Position numbers and translations under genes: made by a program | Assembly: GCA_028717985.1 (NCBI GenBank) | Contig: JAQUMS010000101.1 | Coordinates: forward strand, 1 to 5,682 | Length of the DNA stretch: 5,682 nt | Direction: 5' to 3' | Origin: Candidatus Omnitrophota bacterium | GTDB lineage: Bacteria; Omnitrophota; Gorgyraeia; Gygaellales; Profunditerraquicolaceae | The notes under the pieces: generated by a model | The model's database searches: none | The model's input: only the letters and a program-made list of their open reading frames with translations | What the model was told of the DNA's origin: nothing | Part shown: positions 1 to 4,932 of the stretch, one piece after another | How positions within the stretch are numbered: the stretch's first letter is position 1 | How the letters are laid out: every line of letters begins with the position of its first letter

Positions 1-741
1 CACTTCACCCTGAAGATTACGCAAAATCCCGTATTTAAGAGATACCGCTTCTATAAAAATATCCCTTTTCACGCTTTCGGTCGACATATCTCCTATAACC
101 AGAACAGGCAGAATACTAAATCCCTGGATATTGATTCTGTTTGAAGAAAAATGAGCTGTAGTAAAACTCGGTTCAATCTGCAAAGTACGCCAGGGAAGAA
201 GCATCCCCCCCTTATCTGTAAGCGTACGTTCTATGGCCCTTTCTCTCCCTCCCCTGACTTCCAATTCTTCACGCATCGCGTCACGGGGATACGCCCCCCC
301 GGAAGAACTATCCTGCAGATCCTCTGATTGTGAAGGAGGAACTTTTTTTGTATATCCGCCCGCGACCGCTGTATTTGTTTCCGATTGACCGGCAAACACA
401 GCGTCAAGTTCGCGTTTAACCATCTCTCTGACATTACGAACCAGATCACTCCCCTCATTTTCTTTAACCAGAGAATATGGCTTGCGGCTATCGGCGGAAT
501 TTTTAGCGGGACTTGGCGAATTTAAAGAAACAATGTTTTCCGTCGGTTCAGTCGAATCACCTTCTTCACTTCGGGAATTTTTTATTTCCGCGCTGACAAT
601 CTGGCGGATTTCTTTGCGAAGCTCCGCTGTAACCTCTTCCCGGATGTTTTTAATCAGCAGCTTAACAAAAAAAAATCCGGCTGTCATTACAATGAGAACC
701 GGGACTAAAACCAAAAAAATTTTTTTAGGCATACTTCGCAT
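1..741 (-). CDS. FapF-like outer-membrane amyloid exporter, N-terminal part (cut by left window edge)
   Basis: The frame is open from an ATG at 741 to the window edge (247 codons), so the C-terminus is missing. Residues 8-26 are strongly hydrophobic after a basic start (MRSMPKK). Residues 28-54 form a charged amphipathic helix with coiled-coil character (IREEVTAELRKEIRQIV). A hydrophilic linker follows, with a second short amphipathic helix at about 99-117. From about 172 the sequence changes to the entry of a beta-barrel of the FapF / MetA-pathway (Phenol_MetA_deg) type: LTDKGGMLLP, then LQIEPSF, then INIQGFSILPVLVIG. Known FapF is a trimeric pore with an N-terminal coiled coil, and its barrel exports amyloid subunits. 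The match rests on this architecture, on barrel-entry motifs recalled from memory, and on the neighbouring FapD-like peptidase. The ATG lies 12 nt after the peptidase stop with no clear Shine-Dalgarno, so translational coupling is likely. A second ATG at 732 is possible. The hydrophobic segment has no obvious signal peptidase site. Confidence 0.72.
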   Translation of the reverse strand, partial: MRSMPKKIFLVLVPVLIVMTAGFFFVKLLIKNIREEVTAELRKEIRQIVSAEIKNSRSEEGDSTEPTENIVSLNSPSPAKNSADSRKPYSLVKENEGSDLVRNVREMVKRELDAVFAGQSETNTAVAGGYTKKVPPSQSEDLQDSSSGGAYPRDAMREELEVRGGRERAIERTLTDKGGMLLPWRTLQIEPSFTTAHFSSNRINIQGFSILPVLVIGDMSTESVKRDIFIEAVSLKYGILRNLQGEV

Positions 742-753
742 ATTAAGAATGGT

Positions 754-1461
754 CTAAAACTCAGTCGGATACACTGCGGTCCTGATCGCCGCTCTTTCCA
801 ACATCCTTTCTATACTCTTATAATCCACAAACGTTCCATCTTCTTTTTTAACCCGTAACAAATCACTTCTTCTGAAAGGATCCTTTGATTGTGAGCCTTC
901 CACTATCAACCCGATCCCTTTTTCCCATATGCTCACGAAAAAGTTACATTTCATGCTCATATTCCCCATAGTCGGATCGGCAACAAAAACCCTATTGCCT
1001 ATAACCCCTTTTACCACGACAAAATGCCTGAAATTTTTAAATTTAATCGGGACAAGGATCGGTTTATTCAGTTCGCGGAGAAAATTAACATCCATTTCCC
1101 CATAGCCAACCGCTTTATATCCCCGTTCCTCAATAAATTTTTTTAAATCCAAAAGCGAAAAACCTTTCCGCTCAATAACCTTTTTCAGGTTTGTCCTTTT
1201 TAGGAGGCCGTTGATAATCTCCGTTTCACTAACGGGATCATCCAGATAATAATTCAGGATTGTCGCGATACCCGCGGGCCCGCAGCTATAATCCAGGCTT
1301 TGTTTCACGACATGCTTATTCCGGATATCACGAAGGCTCTCAACCTTTTTCTGCATCCGGAGGCCGCCCGTGGCAAATGTCACGGCAAAACAGGTATTAG
1401 AAATTATTATACTAAAAAAAAACGCCGTTACAACGATGTTTTTTTTAAATCGCGTTTTCAT
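754..1461 (-). CDS. Secreted stand-alone C39 cysteine peptidase, FapD-like
   Basis: A 235-aa protein with a Sec signal peptide (residues 1-26, basic start, hydrophobic 9-21, cleavage probably after the CFA at 24-26). The mature part is one C39 papain-fold domain. Gln54 (oxyanion) and catalytic Cys60 lie in Q-x(2)-DYSCGPAGIAT, His146 in RHFVVVKG, and Asp162 in VFVADPTMGN, so the triad is complete. GFSLLDLKKFIEERGY (100-115) is also typical of the FapD branch as I recall it. Bacteriocin-type C39 domains are fused to ABC transporters and face the cytoplasm. This one has no transporter and is predicted periplasmic, as in the Pseudomonas fap operon, where FapD is needed for fibre production. The gene starts 23 nt after the 394-aa gene and ends 12 nt before the FapF-like gene, so co-transcription is very likely. 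No good ribosome binding site is visible. The start is chosen because it supplies the signal peptide. Confidence 0.88.
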   Translation of the reverse strand: MKTRFKKNIVVTAFFFSIIISNTCFAVTFATGGLRMQKKVESLRDIRNKHVVKQSLDYSCGPAGIATILNYYLDDPVSETEIINGLLKRTNLKKVIERKGFSLLDLKKFIEERGYKAVGYGEMDVNFLRELNKPILVPIKFKNFRHFVVVKGVIGNRVFVADPTMGNMSMKCNFFVSIWEKGIGLIVEGSQSKDPFRRSDLLRVKKEDGTFVDYKSIERMLERAAIRTAVYPTEF

Positions 1462-1484
1462 ACGGACGTATGGTTTTAAAGTTT

Positions 1485-2669
1485 CTAATGAAGAGTAAAC
1501 GCGCTATAACTACTGAGATCAAGATTATTCGCGTTTGATATATTGCTGACTGTTGAATTAATATTAATAACAATATTGATCATCACGGGAACAATACTCC
1601 CCGCGGCATTAACATTAACCAGTGAGGAAAGGTATTGCTGAGCGGTTTTATCAACTACAACTACATTTACGCCTGAAGTTGACGGATTAAGCATGCCTGC
1701 CCCGCCCTGCGCAAGCAAAGTGGCGATATTAGTATCTCCTGATGCATCAGGCCCGGTAGAAGCGGTGTTCGTATTGATCTGCATAGTTTCGGCGGCAGAT
1801 GAACCATTGGTGCTTACCGGAATTACAACAGAACTCACCGGATCATAACTGCCGGTAGAAACATTACCTGTTGATGCCGGCTGAACAATAGCCCCGGAAG
1901 ATACAGGAGCAGAGACAACAGGAACTTCGGTATTTAAAGGAACACCGGCAATGACCGGCTGAATACTTCCGGAAGGAATTTCAGGTAATGGAACAATTCC
2001 GGGACTCGAGTTGGGTACAGATGTCTGCGCCGCTATGGCTGGAGATGGAACAACCTGCACAGGAATATTATTGAGTGCGGATAAGGAATTCACGCCGGCA
2101 ACCGTCTGGACTTCGGTTTGAGGAGCTATCTGCCCTGCTCCTGATGAACTACCAACTTGTGGGCTTAAAGAACTTACTGAAACAGGCTGAATAGAACCGG
2201 AAGTAATTACCGGCGATGAAATTGAGGAAGGCATCTGAGCGTTTAATTGAGCTGCCACGCTATTCATAACCGCAGCTGGATCAGGCGCCTGAACCGCCTG
2301 AAGAACCTGCTGCGGGTTCTGAGGAACAGAAGCCGTCACGGGCTGAGTGGGCGCTACAACCCGGGCGACATTATTATCTTTTGAGTACACCACGCCATTC
2401 GCCGGAAGAGATTTTACAGCCGAAGACGCGGCAGTATTAAGGAGATTATCCATCTTGCCAAAGGCGATATCCACCTTAAACGAAATACCCTCGGCGTAAA
2501 CCGCGTCCATTTCATTATCCTGTAATTGCTTCGCGGCGGCATAACATGGTTCACCGCCGCAAAGGACTAACGTTGCCTGAACGCCGAAACATAATGCCAC
2601 GGCGCAGGACAACAATCTACGAACAAGGTTGAGTTCTTTGACGGGAAACTGGGATAAGAGAATGTTCAT
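1485..2669 (-). CDS. Secreted low-complexity Fap-like minor subunit or adaptor (394 aa)
   Basis: No named family is recognised with certainty. A long basic n-region (KELNLVRR) precedes a hydrophobic core at 19-37, and a signal peptidase site is likely at CYAAA (42-46). Next comes LQDNEMDAVYAEG (49-61), which matches a motif at the same relative place in the 318-aa neighbour. Residues about 105-335 are low complexity, rich in Pro, Ser, Val, Gln, Thr and Ala, with SGSIQPV at 157-163 and 233-239 and a variant SGAIVQP at 258-264. The C-terminus (343-368: AQQYLSSLVNVNAAGSIVPV and on) aligns without gaps to the two repeats of the 318-aa protein and ends in an Asn-rich beta-prone stretch (NISNANNLDL). 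All Cys residues lie in the signal region. Position in the operon and composition suggest an exported fibre component, for example a nucleator, capping or anchoring subunit. The start has no Shine-Dalgarno, and the true start could lie a few codons inside. Confidence 0.72.
   Translation of the reverse strand: MNILLSQFPVKELNLVRRLLSCAVALCFGVQATLVLCGGEPCYAAAKQLQDNEMDAVYAEGISFKVDIAFGKMDNLLNTAASSAVKSLPANGVVYSKDNNVARVVAPTQPVTASVPQNPQQVLQAVQAPDPAAVMNSVAAQLNAQMPSSISSPVITSGSIQPVSVSSLSPQVGSSSGAGQIAPQTEVQTVAGVNSLSALNNIPVQVVPSPAIAAQTSVPNSSPGIVPLPEIPSGSIQPVIAGVPLNTEVPVVSAPVSSGAIVQPASTGNVSTGSYDPVSSVVIPVSTNGSSAAETMQINTNTASTGPDASGDTNIATLLAQGGAGMLNPSTSGVNVVVVDKTAQQYLSSLVNVNAAGSIVPVMINIVININSTVSNISNANNLDLSSYSAFTLH
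1566..1643 (-). repeat. Third copy of the repeat, at the C-terminus of the 394-aa protein (residues 343-368)
   Basis: AQQYLSSLVNVNAAGSIVPV, followed by MINI, aligns in register with SQQ-x-I-x-AVSN-x-N-x(3)-S-x(3)-V-x(2)-NI of both copies in the neighbouring protein. The conserved positions are Q, I/L, V/L, N, N, S, V and NI. The match is weaker than between copies 1 and 2 but needs no gap. Confidence 0.6.
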
Positions 2670-2700
2670 TATCGTTTATATGTTACGTGCAGCTTTTTGG

Positions 2701-2722
2701 CGAAGGGATCGATAACCCCTTC
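2701..2722 (-). other. Weak intercistronic hairpin between the two repeat-protein genes
   Basis: On the minus strand GAAGGG (2722-2717) pairs with CCCTTC (2707-2702) across a 9-nt loop, 19-40 nt after the stop of the 318-aa gene. No T-run follows (the next bases are GCCAAAAAG), so it is a poor intrinsic terminator. It could act as an mRNA-stabilising or partial attenuation hairpin that leaves more message for the first gene. This rests only on the visible complementarity. Confidence 0.3.
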
Positions 2723-2740
2723 ATTAACCTCAAAGCCCTA

Positions 2741-3697
2741 TTAGAAGCCACTCGCGACGGTGGCGCTGTTCACGTGGGAAATTGTTCCACTGACCCCGAC
2801 GTTAGAAGCGATGTTCGTCTGAACGGCCGCTCCGGAAGCAACTGAGTTCAAATTGCTAACTGCCCTGATGCTCTGCTGCGATGTGGCGTCAAGTAAAATA
2901 TGATTATTAACGCCTTTGCTGGAACGAGTTGATGTGCTTGTTTCCATAGTATCGGTTTGGGTGGTAGATGACATAGCCCCAAACGTGGTTGCGCACGATT
3001 CAGAACCGCCGGCAGACATATTTTTATGTTCATTTTTGCTGAACGATTTACCAAACGCGCCGGAAGTACTTTCGCTGATCACTTTATCGTAATCAACAAC
3101 CAACGCACCTGCGGTAGCCGAGCCGCCGATACCGGTCTTGTCGATATCTTTGGTTGATCCGGCTATAGCAGCCGCGACATCAAGGGTTTCGTTATACGCT
3201 AACCCGCTTCCGAATGAACCGGATTCTCCAGAAGATATAGTCTCACCTTCATCCATGCCCATTGACCATGATTTTCCTGATTCTTTGGTCATTAAGACTG
3301 CTTCGGTGGAACCGACTGAAGTGGATGTAGATGTGCTTGTCGCCATGCTGTCTGATGGTCTGTAATTCGTCAGATTAGCGGCGTTATTTCCGTTAACCGC
3401 TACGTTCTCAGTAGCAGAATCACCGGACACTCTGGCGATGTTTGCCTGAACGGCAACTGCGCTGTCGATGGTATTAGCATTGCTAACGGCATTAATGTCT
3501 TTCTGGGAATTTTCCAGAAGCCATAATGTATTATTGGTGGTATACACATCGTTTACCTGCTGTCCTTCTTCTGTAATAACCCAATCGCCCGCGCTAACCT
3601 GTTCCATAGCATTATCGGAAAGGACTTTGCCGGCGGCGAATGCCTGCATCGACAAACCAAGCATTAAGATCGCAGTAATAATTAATATACGTTTCAT
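2741..3697 (-). CDS. Secreted repeat protein, probable major Fap-like amyloid subunit (318 aa)
   Basis: The signal peptide is clear (MKRILII..., cleavage after AFA at 19-21 or A22). The motif LSDNAMEQVSAG (26-37) follows at once. Two imperfect repeats of 35 residues lie at 55-89 and 264-298, sharing NN-x(7)-SQ-x(2)-I-x-AVSN-x-N and AVQ-x-NIA. Between them is a Ser/Thr/Gly-rich linker of about 174 residues holding two further repeat pairs. Pseudomonas FapB and FapC are also exported proteins with imperfect repeats of about 35-40 residues, rich in Asn, Gln, Ala and Val, separated by variable linkers. This protein copies that plan with other residues. It has one Cys (235) and lacks the C-terminal CxxC known in FapC. 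It is the first gene of the operon and has by far the strongest ribosome binding site, as expected of a bulk subunit. The amyloid role is inferred from architecture and neighbours, not from a family match I can prove. Confidence 0.78.
   Translation of the reverse strand: MKRILIITAILMLGLSMQAFAAGKVLSDNAMEQVSAGDWVITEEGQQVNDVYTTNNTLWLLENSQKDINAVSNANTIDSAVAVQANIARVSGDSATENVAVNGNNAANLTNYRPSDSMATSTSTSTSVGSTEAVLMTKESGKSWSMGMDEGETISSGESGSFGSGLAYNETLDVAAAIAGSTKDIDKTGIGGSATAGALVVDYDKVISESTSGAFGKSFSKNEHKNMSAGGSESCATTFGAMSSTTQTDTMETSTSTRSSKGVNNHILLDATSQQSIRAVSNLNSVASGAAVQTNIASNVGVSGTISHVNSATVASGF
2804..2908 (-). repeat. Amyloid-like protein repeat, copy 2 (318-aa protein, residues 264-298)
   Basis: Coding repeat beginning NNHILLDATSQQSI and continuing with AVSNLNSVASGAAVQTNIA. 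It aligns with copy 1 at residues 55-89 without gaps. The similarity is at protein level and the DNA has diverged, so this is an old duplication kept by selection rather than a fresh tandem repeat. Confidence 0.75.
3431..3535 (-). repeat. Amyloid-like protein repeat, copy 1 (318-aa protein, residues 55-89)
   Basis: Coding repeat beginning NNTLWLLENSQKDI and continuing with AVSNANTIDSAVAVQANIA. It shares with copy 2 the NN start, SQ-x(2)-I, AVSN-x-N and AVQ-x-NIA. Alternating hydrophobic and Asn/Gln/Ser residues suit a strand-turn-strand amyloid unit. Confidence 0.75.
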
Positions 3698-3705
3698 AGT
3701 GTTTT

Positions 3706-3715
3706 ATCACCTCCT
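3706..3715 (-). promoter_or_regulatory. Very strong ribosome binding site of the 318-aa subunit gene
   Basis: On the minus strand AGGAGGTGAT, a ten-base complement of the 16S rRNA 3' end, precedes the ATG at 3697. The AGGAGG core ends 12 nt before the start. The three downstream genes have no comparable site, so the first gene should be translated far more strongly. It also fixes the start codon. Confidence 0.85.
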
Positions 3716-3720
3716 CTCTT

Positions 3721-3750
3721 ATCTAATTTCCCGTCAAAGAACTCAGCCAA
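3721..3750 (-). promoter_or_regulatory. Possible weak sigma70-type promoter of the amyloid-like operon
   Basis: Within the 74-nt gap between the regulator and the 318-aa gene, TTGGCT (3750-3745) and TTAGAT (3726-3721) are separated by 18 nt on the minus strand. Each is an imperfect match, and transcription would begin close to the ribosome binding site. A weak promoter of this kind would suit an activated gene, with an AraC-family protein binding upstream. Read-through from the regulator gene is an equally good explanation, since no terminator is visible between them. Confidence 0.22.
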
Positions 3751-3771
3751 TGCTTCCTTGTTACCTCTTAA

Positions 3772-4719
3772 TTATACCCGCAGATCGAAAGCGCTTTCAA
3801 TGGAACAGCTTGCCTTTTTATGGTAATTTTTTGCTGTAATCGGAAAAGCAAAATCCCCGTCCTCTCCTTTAAACATCCCCATTGTTGAAGCGGCACGAAG
3901 TAATTGAACTTCCTTATAACTCTTCGTTCGTTTTTTCACTACAAGCTGCCTCCTGAAATCCCCGGGAGGGGCCCCGTGAAACACTTTAAACGCTTTGCAA
4001 AAATAACTCGGGTCATCAAATCCGCACCGGATAGAGACCTGATTGATGGTCAACCGAAAATCCGTTAAAAGGCGCGCGGCCAGATCCATCTTTATTTTCC
4101 TTCTGAATTGCACGAATGTTGTTTTAAGCTCTTTTTTAAATAAATGGCTCAGATAATAATAGCTGACCGCGTTATCCCGCGCCACATCACGCAGAGAAAG
4201 CTGATTTTTCAAGGAATTAACCTCAATATACCGCATAACTTTCCGGATGATTTCCTGGGAATGCGTCAAAGAATTGCCCTCAAAATAGCGGAATGTATGG
4301 GATTCGTTTTCAACTATATAATTGGTAAGATCAAATAACTGGCGGGCAATAGTGACTAATTTTGTCTTGTCGAGCTGGACGCGGCAGTTCTCTCCGACGA
4401 ACAAAACACCCACGCATTCATCATGCACAAGAATAGGAATAATTATTTTTGAATACCGGGCGGGGCAATGAAAGGACGCTGTCCGACGGCCTTCAGAGCA
4501 CTCATTAAGAATTTCATCTCCGATAACTAAACAATTACTATTTTGCTGGGACAGGCACGACGATTTTGATTGGCCGCGGCAGGAACATGAATACTGAAGT
4601 GAAGAACCAGAGAGATGCAGTATTTCAAAATCAAGGCCGGTAACATCAATCAGAAAATTTTTCCACTGCCTGATGATACCGTTTCCTTTAAGATTTTCTA
4701 CGAGAAGAGCGTTTCTCAT
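3772..4719 (-). CDS. PocR-type sensor domain / AraC-family transcriptional regulator
   Basis: A 315-aa protein counted from the ATG at 4719. Residues about 20-135 resemble the PocR ligand-sensing domain: FLIDVTGLDFEIL near the start, then a Cys-rich stretch (Cys 45, 47, 55, 63, 74, 85, 102, 112), FHCPARYSKIIIPI (83-96) and VGVLFVGE (103-110). Residues about 155-257 are an AraC/XylS double HTH: LSLRDVARDNAVSYYYLSHLFKK is the first helix-turn-helix, and LTINQVSIRCGFDDPSYFCKAFK with the FHG-x-PPGDFRR end is the second. A tail of about 57 residues follows the HTH, which is longer than usual. PocR domains are known or proposed to bind small hydrocarbon derivatives, with Cys residues important. The ligand here is unknown. 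It lies 74 nt upstream of the amyloid-like genes on the same strand, so it is the obvious candidate regulator. A GTG directly before the ATG is in frame, but the ATG has better spacing from AGAGGGG. Confidence 0.85.
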   Translation of the reverse strand: MRNALLVENLKGNGIIRQWKNFLIDVTGLDFEILHLSGSSLQYSCSCRGQSKSSCLSQQNSNCLVIGDEILNECSEGRRTASFHCPARYSKIIIPILVHDECVGVLFVGENCRVQLDKTKLVTIARQLFDLTNYIVENESHTFRYFEGNSLTHSQEIIRKVMRYIEVNSLKNQLSLRDVARDNAVSYYYLSHLFKKELKTTFVQFRRKIKMDLAARLLTDFRLTINQVSIRCGFDDPSYFCKAFKVFHGAPPGDFRRQLVVKKRTKSYKEVQLLRAASTMGMFKGEDGDFAFPITAKNYHKKASCSIESAFDLRV

Positions 4720-4724
4720 CACTA

Positions 4725-4731
4725 CCCCTCT
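4725..4731 (-). promoter_or_regulatory. Ribosome binding site of the PocR/AraC regulator, deciding the start
   Basis: AGAGGGG on the minus strand. Measured from the AGAGG core (4731-4727) there are 7 nt to the ATG at 4719, against 4 nt to the in-frame GTG at 4722. The normal spacing favours the ATG, giving a 315-aa product. Confidence 0.6.
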
Positions 4732-4771
4732 TTATCCTGGATTAACAACGGATCGGATCAAAGACGGGATA

Positions 4772-4800
4772 ATACTATCAAAAATCAAATAATGAGTAAA
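4772..4800 (-). promoter_or_regulatory. Candidate sigma70-type promoter of the regulator gene
   Basis: TTTACT (4800-4795) and TAGTAT (4777-4772) on the minus strand are 17 nt apart, each matching four of six consensus bases, in an AT-rich stretch. Transcription would begin near 4765 and leave a leader of about 45 nt before the ATG at 4719. It lies just downstream of the inverted repeat, which would insulate it from the upstream gene. Confidence 0.35.
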
Positions 4801-4841
4801 TGTGCTCTTTCCCCTTTTTGTTGACGATTTTCCACCTTTAA

Positions 4842-4904
4842 ACCACCCCCACTCCGGAAGTGGGACAGTTCGTAGGATTGTCCCACTTCCGGAGTGGGGG
4901 TGGT
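4842..4904. repeat. Perfect 26-bp inverted repeat with 11-nt loop (possible IS end, MITE or insulator hairpin)
   Basis: The left arm 4842-4867 and right arm 4879-4904 are exact reverse complements around the loop GTTCGTAGGAT (4868-4878). The arms are rich in C or G at their outer ends (ACCACCCCCACTCCGG...). Each arm also contains a near-palindrome centred on TCCGGA flanked by CCCAC and GTGGG (4848-4864 and 4882-4898), so a cruciform with side hairpins is possible. No T-run follows on either strand, so it is not a classical terminator. No clear target duplication flanks it and no transposase gene is near. It resembles paired TGTCCCACTT-type transposon ends, but I cannot assign a family. Confidence 0.85.
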
Positions 4905-4932
4905 GAGAATAGTATGGTGGCCTGAAAAAAAA

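Larger units (their letters stand above)
4720..4932. other. Intergenic region upstream of the regulator
   Basis: 213 bases without a convincing gene. From the DUF5677-like stop, reading on the minus strand, it holds a run of eight T right after the stop without a preceding hairpin, the 26-bp inverted repeat, an AG-rich patch (AAAAAGGGGAAAGAG, about 4816-4802), the candidate promoter and the ribosome binding site. Short frames through the repeat have no coding character. Confidence 0.7.

Noticed and set aside
231..458. Minus-strand frame of 75 codons inside the exporter gene
   Set aside because: The correct frame here is the long one from 741 to the edge, which carries the barrel motifs. The short frame is an overlapping artefact.
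482..757. Plus-strand frame of 91 codons and other plus-strand frames over the operon
   Set aside because: They lie antisense to the minus-strand genes, which have signal peptides, motifs and consistent operon spacing. The plus frames are shadows.
1378..1461. Lipoprotein signal in the C39 peptidase
   Set aside because: The Cys at 24 is preceded by SNT, which does not fit a lipobox. A normal signal peptidase I cleavage is more likely.
1900..2360. CRISPR or DNA tandem repeat in the Pro/Ser-rich coding stretch
   Set aside because: The recurring SGSIQPV motifs are few, irregularly spaced and coding. There are no uniform repeats with spacers.
3733..3750. Possible sigma54 promoter (TTGGC...TTTGAC) before the 318-aa gene
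   Set aside because: The second block is one base out of the strict GG-N10-GC spacing and lacks the GC, so it fails the -24/-12 rule.
4842..4904. Rho-independent terminator of the DUF5677-like gene
   Set aside because: The hairpin is strong, but on the minus strand it is followed only by TTTAAAGG and on the plus strand by GAGAATAG, so the required T-run is missing.
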